Shown: positions 50,926-58,869 of the stretch, piece by piece
Layout of the letters: every line of letters starts with the position of its first letter
Position numbering within the stretch: the first letter of the stretch is position 1
Assembly: GCF_001542625.1 (NCBI RefSeq)
Contig: NZ_CP016279.1
Span: forward strand, 1,178,001 to 1,242,000
Reading direction: 5' to 3'
DNA length: 64,000 nucleotides
Source of the DNA: Streptomyces griseochromogenes
GTDB taxonomy: Bacteria; Actinomycetota; Actinomycetes; Streptomycetales; Streptomycetaceae
Notes under the pieces: model-generated
Told to the model about the DNA's origin: nothing
What the model saw: only the letters and a program-made list of their open reading frames with translations
Databases searched by the model: none
Made by a program: the position numbers and the translations under genes

Positions 50926-51816
50926 ATGATGGCGATTTCGCTCGCACTGCTGATGGGCCTCGGCGTCTGGGGCGCCTTCGCCGGCATCCGGATGTACCGC
51001 GCGGACGCGAAGCTCCCCGGCGACCTGGTGCTCGCCCTGGAGGTCGGCGCCACCCGCACGGGCGCGGTCGGCTCGGTGATCGACCGCATGGGCATGCGCT
51101 ACGCCCCCGCGGTGCTGCGCATGATGGGCCCCCGCCTGGTGGCCAAGTACCGCCGCAAGATCGACCTCGCGGGCAACCCCGGCGGCCTGACCATCGACCG
51201 CTACGCGGCCCGCCGCGCGGTCTACGGCGCCCTGGGCGCCGTCGGCTTCCTGGTCTTCCTCCTGCGCGGCCAGTGGTTCGTGGCCCTGATCCTCCTCCTG
51301 TTCGGGGCGTTCTGGACGGAGGTCGGCATCTGGTCGGCGATCCGTGTCCGCAAGGACGTGATCGAGCGGACACTGCCGGACTTCCTCGACGTGCTGGCGG
51401 TGGTGGTGAGCGCCGGGCTGGGCTTCCGGCAGGCCCTGGACCGGGTGGCCTCCCGCTACGAGGGCCCCTGGGCGGACGAACTCCGCATCACCCTGCGCCA
51501 GATGGACCTCGGCATGAGCCGCCGCCAGGCCTTCGCGGAGCTACGGCGCCGCAACGACTCGGAGCAGGTGGCGATGTTCGTGACGGCGCTGCAGCAGGGC
51601 GAGGAGCTGGGCGCCCCGATCGTCGACACCCTCGTCTCCCTGGCCAAGGACATGCGCCGCACGGACGCCCAGAACGCCCGCCGCAAGGCCGCCCGCGCGG
51701 TCCCCAAGGCCACGCTGATGATCACCACGTTCATGGTCCCGGCGACCATGCTCCTGCTCGGCGCGGGCCTCCTGCTCGGCTCGGGCGTGGACTTCGGCTC
51801 ACTGACGGGGAAGTAG
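50926..51816 (+). CDS. tadC: Tad inner-membrane platform protein TadC
   Basis: 296 residues, paralogous to TadB: N-terminal helix, a middle pair (~105-140, YGALGAVGFLVFLLRGQWFVALILLLFGAFW), the T2SSF region (DFLDVLAVVVSAGLGFRQALDRVA) and a C-terminal helix. It starts 13 bp after TadB. Confidence 0.92.
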   Translation: MMAISLALLMGLGVWGAFAGIRMYRADAKLPGDLVLALEVGATRTGAVGSVIDRMGMRYAPAVLRMMGPRLVAKYRRKIDLAGNPGGLTIDRYAARRAVYGALGAVGFLVFLLRGQWFVALILLLFGAFWTEVGIWSAIRVRKDVIERTLPDFLDVLAVVVSAGLGFRQALDRVASRYEGPWADELRITLRQMDLGMSRRQAFAELRRRNDSEQVAMFVTALQQGEELGAPIVDTLVSLAKDMRRTDAQNARRKAARAVPKATLMITTFMVPATMLLLGAGLLLGSGVDFGSLTGK

Positions 51817-51828
51817 ACGGGGGGTGGG

Positions 51829-53313
51829 GTGATGGCCATGGCGATGACGAGGGAGGGCAGGGAAGGCAGGGCGGCCAGGGAAGGCAGGCAGGTCAGGGAA
51901 AGCGGGGAAGGCACGGGCAGGCGGCATTGGCGCGTACGTCCTGCCGCCGACGGCGCGGGTGGGAAAGTGAATCCGGCCGCAGGCCGGACGCACCTCGACG
52001 GCGACCCCGCACCCGAAAAGCTGCAGATCCGAGCCCTGCAGGCGATGTGCCGGCAGGTCTTCGGCTTCCGGCTGGCGATGATCGTGCTGGCGGCCCCCGC
52101 GGCCCTCCTGAACGCGGCCCCCGGCCTGGGTGTCCGCCTGGTCGGCTCGGCGGTGGTCGTCACCTTCATGGTGTCCTACGTCCTCTTCCGGGACTGGGAA
52201 CGCTTCGGCCCCCTCCTCCTGCGCCACCCCAGCCTCCTCGCGGCCGACACCCTCTTCGGCTCCTTCCTGCTGATCTCCGCGGGCCCCGACACCACCCTCG
52301 CCTACGTCAGCGTCTGCACCCCCCTGCTGGCCGGCCTGGTCTACAGCTGGCGGGGAGCGGCCTGCTTCGCCTCGCTCCAGTCCCTGATCCTGCTCCTGGT
52401 CCACGCCACCCTGAAGGCGGACCACAAGGCGGGCGTGGCCGAGTCCCTCCTCCTGCCCGGCCTGTGCGTCATCGCCGGCGCGATGGGCTCGACCCTGCGC
52501 AATCTGATGCTCCGCTTCGGCGCGGCCACCGAGGCCCTGACGGCGGTCCAGGCCCGCCTCGCCGCGACGGAGGCGGTGCACGCGGAACGGGCCCGCCTCG
52601 CCCGCGAGATGCACGACTCGGTGGCCAAGACCCTGTACGGCGTGGCCCTGGCGGCCGACGGTCTGGCCGCGACGGCGTCGGCCGACGCCCCCGACCCGGA
52701 CCGCATCCGCCGCCAGGCGGACCTCGTGTCCCGCTCGGCCCGCAGAGCGGCGGCGGAGTCCCGGGAACTGCTGGAGGACCTGCGCCGGGAGGAGACCCCC
52801 GGTTCGGCGAGCCCGACGGACATCTGGACGGAACTCGCGGCACGCACGACCGACTTCACGACCCGCACGGGCCTACGGGTGGAGTGCCGCCGGACCGGCT
52901 CAGCGCCCCTTCCCTCCGTCCCCTCACCCCTCGCCCGCCACCTCTTGGCCATCGCCACGGAGGCACTGGAGAACGCCCACCGCCATGCGTCGGCGAGCCG
53001 GGTGGAGCTGACGGCGGGAGTGGACGGCGACATGTTCCGCCTGACGATCCAGGACGACGGCCGAGGCCTGCCCCCAGGTACGACCCTCGAACGCCTGCGC
53101 CTCTCGGGCCACTTCGGCCTGCTGGGCATGGTCGAACGGGCGGCGGCGGCAGGGGCCCGCATCCGGGTGGGGGACGCGGGGCACGGTGAGCACGCAGAGT
53201 ACGGCGGCCACGGCGACCGTGGCGAGCACGGCGACCACGAACGAGGCACGCGGGTGGTCGTGGACCTGCCGCTGCGGGCCCTCACCTTCGACCTTTCATC
53301 CCAGGAAACCTGA
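51829..53313 (+). CDS. Membrane histidine kinase (NarL/DesK type) of the Tad locus
   Basis: 494 residues from GTG 51829 (ATG 51832/51838 also possible). An N-terminal Gly/Arg/Glu tail coded by a minisatellite-like stretch (51847-51925), then about four to five membrane helices (~75-220), then a HisKA_3 domain with His262 (ARLAREMHDSVAKTLYG), and a HATPase (EALENAHRHASASR, DDGRGLPPG, GHFGLLGM). A His/Gly/Asp-rich insert (GHGEHAEYGGHGDRGEHGDHERG) splits the last beta strands of the ATPase. It pairs with the regulator 13 bp downstream and likely governs pilus expression. Confidence 0.85.
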   Translation: MMAMAMTREGREGRAAREGRQVRESGEGTGRRHWRVRPAADGAGGKVNPAAGRTHLDGDPAPEKLQIRALQAMCRQVFGFRLAMIVLAAPAALLNAAPGLGVRLVGSAVVVTFMVSYVLFRDWERFGPLLLRHPSLLAADTLFGSFLLISAGPDTTLAYVSVCTPLLAGLVYSWRGAACFASLQSLILLLVHATLKADHKAGVAESLLLPGLCVIAGAMGSTLRNLMLRFGAATEALTAVQARLAATEAVHAERARLAREMHDSVAKTLYGVALAADGLAATASADAPDPDRIRRQADLVSRSARRAAAESRELLEDLRREETPGSASPTDIWTELAARTTDFTTRTGLRVECRRTGSAPLPSVPSPLARHLLAIATEALENAHRHASASRVELTAGVDGDMFRLTIQDDGRGLPPGTTLERLRLSGHFGLLGMVERAAAAGARIRVGDAGHGEHAEYGGHGDRGEHGDHERGTRVVVDLPLRALTFDLSSQET

Positions 53314-53326
53314 GAGGAGGCACCCG

Positions 53327-54082
53327 ATGCAGCATCCGAACCCCGGCCAGGACTTCCCCTCGCCCACCATCACGGCCCCCCTCCGCCTCGTGGTGGCCGA
53401 CGACAACCCCGTGATCCGTGCGGGCCTCACGGCCCTCCTCTCCGACCGCGAGGACACCACGGTGGTGGCGGAGGCGGCGGACGGCCGCGAGGCCTACGAG
53501 GCGGCACTGCGGCACCGCCCCGACGTCATCCTCCTCGACGTCCGCATGCCCGGAGTCGACGGAATCTCGGCATTGCCCCACCTGGTCCGGCTCGCCCCCG
53601 TCATGATGCTCACCTACAGCCACGAGACGGAGACGGTGCGGGAGGCGCTGCGACTCGGTGCGGGGGGCTATCTGGTGCACGGGGAGTTCACAGCCGAGCA
53701 GTTGACGAGGGCGGTGCGGGATGTGCGGGAGGGGCGGCCGCATGTGACACCGGGCGCCACGAAGGCGTTATTGACCTACCTCCAGCCAAGTGCATCTGCA
53801 CACACGAAACCGGAACTTCCCGTCCCCCTGGGTAAAATTCCATCCCAAAACCTTTCGCGATTGCAATCAGATCTGGGACAGTCAGCTAGGTCGAGGTTCC
53901 AACTCAGCACCAGGGAGGCGGAGATCATGGACCTCATCGCGTCCGGCATGACCAACCAGCAGATCGCCGCCACCTGCTTCATCAGCGAGAAGACGGTCAA
54001 GAACCACATCAACCACATCTTCGCCAAGCTCCACAGCACGAGCAGGTCGCAGGCGGCGGCGAAGTGGTTGGGGGTGGCGTGA
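53327..54082 (+). CDS. NarL/LuxR-type response regulator with a TTA codon
   Basis: 251 residues. Receiver ~18-135: Asp25/Asp26, phosphoacceptor Asp71 (VILLDVRMPG), and Thr96-Ser98 (LTYS). The usual switch Lys is replaced by His118 (GYLVHGEF). Linker ~150-190 has unusually A/T-rich codons. GerE HTH ~190-250 (LSTREAEIMDLIASGMTNQQIAATCFISEKTVKNHINHIFAKL). The Leu148 codon is TTA (53768-53770), so translation should need the bldA tRNA. ATG 53327 follows GAGGAGG. Partner of the kinase just upstream. Confidence 0.92.
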   Translation: MQHPNPGQDFPSPTITAPLRLVVADDNPVIRAGLTALLSDREDTTVVAEAADGREAYEAALRHRPDVILLDVRMPGVDGISALPHLVRLAPVMMLTYSHETETVREALRLGAGGYLVHGEFTAEQLTRAVRDVREGRPHVTPGATKALLTYLQPSASAHTKPELPVPLGKIPSQNLSRLQSDLGQSARSRFQLSTREAEIMDLIASGMTNQQIAATCFISEKTVKNHINHIFAKLHSTSRSQAAAKWLGVA

Positions 54083-54195
54083 AGTGGCCGGGTGGGGGAG
54101 GCGATGGGTCCGGGAATGGGTCCGGGGGCCCTCTGGAGGGTGGGGTGTTCCGCCGTACGTTCTCGGGACCGGAGGCGAACCTGGAGGGGAACACC

Positions 54196-54393
54196 ATGAG
54201 CAACTGGTTCAACACCACCGTCGCACACCTGCAGGCCCGGGCCGTCCGCGACGACAAGGGCCAGACTGCGGTGGAGTACCTCGGGATCATCGCGGTGGTT
54301 GTGGCGATCGTGCTGGCGATCACGGGTACGAGCATCGGCCAGTCGATCTACGACGCGATCACGCAGAAGATCTCCGAAGTCACCGGCGGCTGA
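54196..54393 (+). CDS. flp: Flp/Fap pilin
   Basis: 65 residues, a typical Flp-type prepilin. The leader ends in DDKGQTAVEYLGIIAVVVAIVLAITG: Gly before the cleavage site, Glu-Tyr pair after it, then the long hydrophobic helix. The mature filament subunit is short (~42 residues). ATG 54196 has GGAGGGG upstream. The gene stands after the response regulator with a 113-bp leader and is expected to be the main target of pilus regulation. Confidence 0.88.
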   Translation: MSNWFNTTVAHLQARAVRDDKGQTAVEYLGIIAVVVAIVLAITGTSIGQSIYDAITQKISEVTGG

Positions 54394-55001
54394 TCGGCTC
54401 GCACCGGTATCGCGACGCAGGGCAGGCCTTCCCCATCTACATCACGGTGGTGGCAGGCCTGCTCTTTCTTGCGTTGGCCTACCTCGCCGTCGGTCAAGCC
54501 GCGGTCAATCGGAGCGGTGCTCAGACGGCGGCTGATGCTGCGGCCCTCGCGGCGGCCCAGAACAGGCGTGATCAACTCGTGGCGAAGTGGGTGAAGGACG
54601 TCCTGGACCCGACCAAGTGGCAGGACGATTTGGACGGCAAAGTGCCGCTCGGGTCATCGTGCTGGCGCGCTGACCAACTTGCGGCGCAGAACGACGCCAA
54701 AGCGCAGTGCGACGCGCCTGAGCCACTCACGTTCACGGTCACGGCCACGACCAACAAGTCCGTCGGCCGCTCTGTCGTTCCGGGTAGCGAGAACTATTAC
54801 TCGACGGCGTCCGCCATGGCCGTGATCGAGCCCCTCTGTGAGTTCGAACTCCCTGGCAAGGGTGCGGGAAACAGCGTGCTGCCGCGGCTCACCTGCAAGG
54901 ACCGGGACTGGGATCTGAACCCGGACAACCTGACCGACCTTCCTGGGCCCGAGGATCTTTTCGACGTCCACCTGGCTGACCGACAAGCGAACGACGCGTA
55001 A
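54390..55001 (+). CDS. TadE/TadG-like pilus assembly protein, probable CTG start
   Basis: About 203 residues. The frame carries a TadE/TadG N-terminus, YRDAGQAFPIYITVVAGLLFLALAYLAVGQAAVNRSGAQTAADAAALAAA, then an outer domain with several cysteines (WRADQLAAQ, CEFELPGKG). No ATG, GTG or TTG lies near the conserved start. The first codon consistent with it is CTG 54390, overlapping the pilin stop as CTGA. I infer coupled translation from CTG; the alternative is that an initiation codon was lost. Confidence 0.6.
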   Translation: MIGSHRYRDAGQAFPIYITVVAGLLFLALAYLAVGQAAVNRSGAQTAADAAALAAAQNRRDQLVAKWVKDVLDPTKWQDDLDGKVPLGSSCWRADQLAAQNDAKAQCDAPEPLTFTVTATTNKSVGRSVVPGSENYYSTASAMAVIEPLCEFELPGKGAGNSVLPRLTCKDRDWDLNPDNLTDLPGPEDLFDVHLADRQANDA

Positions 55002-55017
55002 AGAAGGAAGCAGAGCC

Positions 55018-55602
55018 ATGAGTATTCGGTTCACTGGGAAGGCCACCAGGGGGATGGTCGCGTTGACCGCGATCGCTGGTCTGGCCCTCGGCGTCACCAG
55101 CTGTGGCGGTGGCGGTGGCGACGATGCCAAGAAACCGGGCCGTACGGCGTCCGCCTCCACGTCCGGTGGGTCGAACCCGAGCGCCCAAGAGGGGCAGTCG
55201 GACACTCCATTGGCTGAACTGAAGGGCTCGGACGGCCTCCTCCTCCAGATCACCTCCGCTCAACGTGATTCCGGTGGATTCGTCACTGTGAACGGCAATC
55301 TGAAAAACGATGGCGGCAACAGCGTCGTCGTTCCCTCTGCCCTGAGCGGCAACGAGACCGAGATCGTCAGGAACGGCAGGTCCCTGGGAGGTGCCACGCT
55401 GGTCGACCCTCAAGGGAAGAAGCGTTACTACGTTCTGCGTGACACGGAAGGGCGCCCGCTGACCACCACCGGATTCTCAACGCTCAAGGGTGGTGAGAAC
55501 CTGGCGGTCTTCATGCAGTTCCCCGCACCGCCGGCGAACATCTCCGAGGTGGAGTTCCAGCTGCCGACGTTCTCGGCCGCCACCATCAAAATCTCCGGGT
55601 GA
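55018..55602 (+). CDS. Lipoprotein of the Tad locus
   Basis: 194 residues. The signal peptide ends in the lipobox VTSC (Cys ~29), followed by GGGGGDD, a linker, and a beta-rich domain (~70-194, LLLQITSAQRDSGGFVTVNGNLKNDGGNSVVVPSAL). ATG 55018 after GAAGGAAG. Probably at the outer face of the membrane beside the pilus apparatus; not a named family. Confidence 0.75.
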   Translation: MSIRFTGKATRGMVALTAIAGLALGVTSCGGGGGDDAKKPGRTASASTSGGSNPSAQEGQSDTPLAELKGSDGLLLQITSAQRDSGGFVTVNGNLKNDGGNSVVVPSALSGNETEIVRNGRSLGGATLVDPQGKKRYYVLRDTEGRPLTTTGFSTLKGGENLAVFMQFPAPPANISEVEFQLPTFSAATIKISG

Positions 55603-55609
55603 GGCCAAA

Positions 55610-56233
55610 GTGACCACCACACCCCGACTGGCCCTCACCCTCACCACGGCAGCCCTCCTCGCGGCCGCCAACCTCACGCTGGCCCACGCCGACGACACGG
55701 ACCCCAGCCAACCCCCGGGCACCGAACCCTCCGCCGCCGCCCCGGTGAAGATCGACCCCACCGACCCGGACCTCAAGCTCCCCGAGGGCGCCACCCTCGC
55801 CCAGCCCAAGGTGCTGGACATCAAGTCGGTCGTGGAGGACCAGAGCGGGGACGAACGCCGGGAGGACACGAACGCCGACGTCACCTTCGCCCTGCAGGCC
55901 GAAGTCCTCTTCGGCAAGGACAGCGCCAAGCTCGGCGACGAGGCCAAGGCCCGCATCGGGACGATCGCCGAGGAGGTCAAGAAGCAGAACGCGACCCAGG
56001 TCCGCGTCTTCGGCTTCACCGACAACCTCGGTTCCTCCGCCCACGGCGACATCCTCTCCAGGCAGCGCGCCAACGCCGTACAGGCGGTCCTCGACCAGGA
56101 CCTGAACGACCCGAACATCACCTTCGACGTACGCGGCTACGGCGAGCAGTACCCGATCGCCGACAACTCAACGGAGGAGGGCCGGAAGAAGAACCGCCGG
56201 GTGGAGGTCACCTTCCCGCGCTCGGGGAGCTGA
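55610..56233 (+). CDS. OmpA-like peptidoglycan-associated protein
   Basis: 207 residues from GTG 55610. Signal peptide (~1-27, ALTLTTAALLAAANLTLAHA), a Pro/Asp-rich linker, then an OmpA C-terminal domain (~90-205): VLFGKDSAKLGDEAKARIGTIAEEV, VFGFTDNLGSSAHGDILSRQRANAV and RVEVTF. It would anchor exported structures to peptidoglycan. 7 bp from the lipoprotein gene; last gene of the pilus cluster. Confidence 0.88.
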   Translation: MTTTPRLALTLTTAALLAAANLTLAHADDTDPSQPPGTEPSAAAPVKIDPTDPDLKLPEGATLAQPKVLDIKSVVEDQSGDERREDTNADVTFALQAEVLFGKDSAKLGDEAKARIGTIAEEVKKQNATQVRVFGFTDNLGSSAHGDILSRQRANAVQAVLDQDLNDPNITFDVRGYGEQYPIADNSTEEGRKKNRRVEVTFPRSGS

Positions 56234-56266
56234 CCAGTGCGAGCCGGCAAAGAGACGAAAGGCGCC

Positions 56267-56287
56267 GACGTATACGTCAAGTATACT
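56267..56287 (+). promoter_or_regulatory. Tandem palindromes over the toxin-antitoxin promoter
   Basis: GACGTATACGTC (56267-56278) and AGTATACT (56280-56287) are perfect palindromes side by side. The -10-like TATACT (56282-56287) ends 6 nt before ATG 56294, so the antitoxin likely autoregulates a leaderless message. Confidence 0.6.
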
Positions 56288-56293
56288 CGTGTC

Positions 56294-56575
56294 ATGCCTG
56301 ACGTCATGATTCGCGTGCCCGCCGAAGTCCGCGACCAGCTCGCCGCCGTAGCGGAAGCGCGAGGGACCAGCCTCCGTGCCCTCATGCAGGAGATAGCTGC
56401 TCAGACCCTGACTCCCGAGCAGGTCAAGGCACGGGCCGATCGCACCCGCGCCTTGCTCGCCGAGCGGTTCGGGCACTACGTGACGGATGAGGAATCCGCC
56501 GAGATGCGACGCAAAATGCGGGAGGCCTCCGCCGCTCACCGGGCTGCTCTCGCGGAAGCGGAGTCGTCTCGTTGA
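56294..56575 (+). CDS. Antitoxin (ribbon-helix-helix-like) of a TA pair
   Basis: 93 residues from ATG 56294. MIRVPAEVRDQLAAVAEARGTSLRALMQEIAAQ is a ribbon-helix-helix-type DNA-binding N-terminus with an Arg/Glu-rich C-terminal helix for toxin contact. An earlier in-frame start (56237) is not supported: the promoter palindromes lie between. The toxin gene overlaps the stop (TTGA). Confidence 0.8.
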   Translation: MPDVMIRVPAEVRDQLAAVAEARGTSLRALMQEIAAQTLTPEQVKARADRTRALLAERFGHYVTDEESAEMRRKMREASAAHRAALAEAESSR

Positions 56576-56964
56576 GTCAGATCGAACACTACGTCCTCGA
56601 CAGTCCCACACTGCTGGCGATGGGCGGCAACAAGCAGGTCTCCGGCCTCGTTCATGCTGCGGCGTCCAGCGATGACGTGCGCCTGTGGGTGCCCGTCCTG
56701 TGCCTCCTGGAGGCTGAGCGTGAACGCGTGGGGATCGTCGCGCACGCCGGTGTGCTGTTGGACGTACTCCGCGTCATCGATGACGACTACGCGATGGCCA
56801 TGACCGTCGCCGAACTACTCCGTGACGGTCTAGTCCCCGGTATCGCGGCAGCCGTACATGTGGCGCGACCGAACCCGATGCTCCCTGAGGGGGCGCTGGT
56901 GGCCACTGTCTCGCCGGAGGCTTACGACAGGCTCGGAGTCGGAGTCATGGACCTGAATCGCTGA
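56572..56964 (+). CDS. PIN-like toxin of the TA pair
   Basis: 130 residues from TTG 56572, overlapping the antitoxin stop as TTGA. PIN-like pattern: first acidic YVLDSPTLLAMGG (Asp10), middle acidic LCLLEAERERVGIVAH, and the end HVARPNPMLPEGALVATVSPEAYDRL. Several PIN acidic residues are displaced, as in the degenerate PIN toxins of Streptomyces. Likely an RNase toxin held by the upstream antitoxin. Confidence 0.75.
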   Translation: MSQIEHYVLDSPTLLAMGGNKQVSGLVHAAASSDDVRLWVPVLCLLEAERERVGIVAHAGVLLDVLRVIDDDYAMAMTVAELLRDGLVPGIAAAVHVARPNPMLPEGALVATVSPEAYDRLGVGVMDLNR

Positions 56965-57059
56965 CGATTTGGATGAACGGAGCCGGGGGCAGGTCCAGGG
57001 CGGCGACCCCTTGCACGCCAGAGGGCTGGTCCGTGCACGACTGGCATAGGGTTCCCGTC

Positions 57060-57870
57060 ATGGCGCTGACGGACATAACCCGCATCGAGGTCAGCAAGGC
57101 GATCGAGGAGTACGACCGACTCGGCCGCGATGCGTTCCTCCGGCGCTATGGCTTTGGACGCGCCCGCCGCTACCTGCTGTTGTGCGGTGGCCGGCATTAC
57201 GACTCCAAGGCGATCGTCGGCGCCGCACACGGTTATGTGCCTGGTCTACAGCCACTGGCGGCGGGGGAGTTCTCCGGCGGGGCAGCGCACGCCGTGAGCC
57301 TCCTCCGGGGCCTGGGTTTCACCGTGCTGGAAGAGATGCCGGAAAGTGCCCTCCTCCGCGACGACCTCATCGACCGCGTCGCCCAGTTGAAGGTGAACCG
57401 TTCTTCCGGACGCCCGGCCCTGTTCCAGCCGATCGTGCTGCTGTGGGCCATCGGACGCGCCCGCCGCGGCGAGCCCCGGCTCCTGTCGTGGCGGGAGACC
57501 GAGGATCAGCTCACGAATCTCCTCCAGAGGCACGGCATGAGGGGAGAGCGCCCGCGGCCCGACTATCCGGTCGCGGCTCTGCGCCGTGCCGGCCTCTGGG
57601 TGCTGCCCGATCACCAGGGCACGGTGCCCGCGGCCCATGGCGACACGGAGCTGCGTGGCTGGTTCCGCGGCAATCAGCCGCTCGGCGGCTTGGCGGAGCC
57701 GGTGTACGACCTGCTTCGACGTTCCGGCGACACCCGCCTCGCGGTGATCGGTGAGCTGCTGTGCAGGTTCTTCGACGACCTGGACTACGGCCCGCTCCTG
57801 ACCGACGTCGGTCTGTACGACGACGACGTCGCAGGCGACGAGCCCCATCCGCTCAAGTGCCGCCCGCGGC
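57060..57870 (+). pseudogene. Truncated ScoMcrA-like type IV restriction gene (head + sulfur-binding domain)
   Basis: About 270 residues from ATG 57060. Residues ~1-88 match the N-terminal head domain of ScoMcrA (EEYDRLGRDAFLRRYGFGRARRYLLLCGGRHYDSKAIVGAAHG). Residues ~95-260 match the DNA phosphorothioate (sulfur)-binding domain (ALFQPIVLLWAIGRARRGEP, YPVAALRRAGLWVLP). The SRA and HNH nuclease domains are missing: similarity stops near HPLKC and the frame runs into an antisense DUF3224 fragment, ending at 58340. A TAGGGT ends 7 nt before the start, suggesting a leaderless message. It has lost its nuclease and may at most bind modified DNA. Confidence 0.7.
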
Positions 57871-57884
57871 CCGCCCGTCTGCTG

Positions 57885-58110
57885 GTCACCCACCTCGTAC
57901 TCGAACCGGATCCGATGGGCGCCGTCCGAGTCGACCGCCATGCCGCCGGCCCCTCGGATCCCGGCCAGTGCCCCGGTCCCGCTCCCACGACACCTCCGCA
58001 ACCTCACCCTTGTACCGCTTCCGCATCGTGGCCACCCCGACGTACACCGCCGTCTCGACCACCGGCTCCGGCAACGTGCACCTGTGCCGGGCTGACGTGC
58101 TCTGCCGCTT
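57885..58110 (-). pseudogene. DUF3224 gene remnant with internal deletion
   Basis: Read on the minus strand it encodes the start (PEPVV…VGVATMRKRYKGEVAEVS) and end (GTGALAGIRGAGGMAVDSDGAHRIRFEYEV) of a DUF3224 protein. The middle ~57 codons present in the intact copy at 62296-62709 are absent. Base identity to that copy is high at both ends. Confidence 0.75.
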
Positions 58111-58132
58111 CCGGCCTGCTGCACAGCGATAG

Positions 58133-58402
58133 CTCGGCGAGAGCGGGCTACCGCCAGGCGGGGAGATCGCGGTGCGAATGGTCGATGCGAGACGGTGGTT
58201 TAGCTGCCCCCGGCAGCGCCGAGTCACGGTTTCACCCTGTTGTGCCCACCGTTGCGCCCGCTTACGCCCTGGACATGAGTAGGAGTACTCAGTCGCCGTG
58301 GAGCATCGCACGGATACAGTGCGTGGCGACCACGAAGTAACTTCCGCAACGGCAGGCTCAGTTGGTGCCGTTGACGCGCGTACAAGGGGGAGGGGGCCAC
58401 GC
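58133..58402. other. Intergenic region before the WXG100-like operon
   Basis: 270 bp. The only notable element is the inverted repeat TGAGTA-GGAG-TACTCA (58276-58291). No gene or promoter could be fixed. Confidence 0.4.
58276..58291. promoter_or_regulatory. Inverted repeat, candidate operator
   Basis: TGAGTA (58276-58281), centre GGAG, TACTCA (58286-58291): perfect 6-bp arms, 112 bp upstream of the gene at 58403. Confidence 0.45.
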
Positions 58403-58861
58403 ATGGCGTGGGACGAGTGGGAGCAGCTGAAGGCGGATGTGGCGGCGCGTGGATCTGCTCGGATGCAGCTGAATCACCTGCCGGACACCGTGAGTGGTGG
58501 TTCTTCCGGTGTGACCTCGGACAAGCTGAAGTCGGACAAGAAAGTCTGGGCGAAGGCCGGTGGTGACGTCAAAGGACTGAAGGACGACGTCGGCAAGGCG
58601 CTGGGAAAGCTGGACGACGGGCAGTCGGGGCTCGGGGATGGCGCGGGATGTGAGTCGGCCGCGGCGCAGAAGGAGCTGTTCGACTCCTGGAAGCAGTATG
58701 TCGGTGACGTGGGCGGGCGCTGTGGCGAGCTGGGAGGGCTGCTGGAGCGTTCGGGGCATGACCTGGCGATGTCCGATGCGGACGTCAAGGCCGAACTGGA
58801 CAAGATCAAGCTGAAGTACCAGGACACCGAGGCGGTCGGTGGCCAGGCGAAGGGCAGGTAA
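58403..58861 (+). CDS. WXG100-like secreted helical protein
   Basis: 152 residues from ATG 58403, with GGGGGAGGGGG upstream; earlier in-frame starts lack support. All-helical, with MAWDEWEQLKADVAARG at the start and a second helix bearing ELFDSWKQYVGDVGGRCGELGGLLER, the style of ESAT-6/WXG100-related proteins (the W-x-x-Y part is visible, a strict WXG is not). Probably a partner or chaperone for the large protein encoded 8 bp downstream. Confidence 0.65.
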   Translation: MAWDEWEQLKADVAARGSARMQLNHLPDTVSGGSSGVTSDKLKSDKKVWAKAGGDVKGLKDDVGKALGKLDDGQSGLGDGAGCESAAAQKELFDSWKQYVGDVGGRCGELGGLLERSGHDLAMSDADVKAELDKIKLKYQDTEAVGGQAKGR

Positions 58862-58869
58862 CCGGCGCC

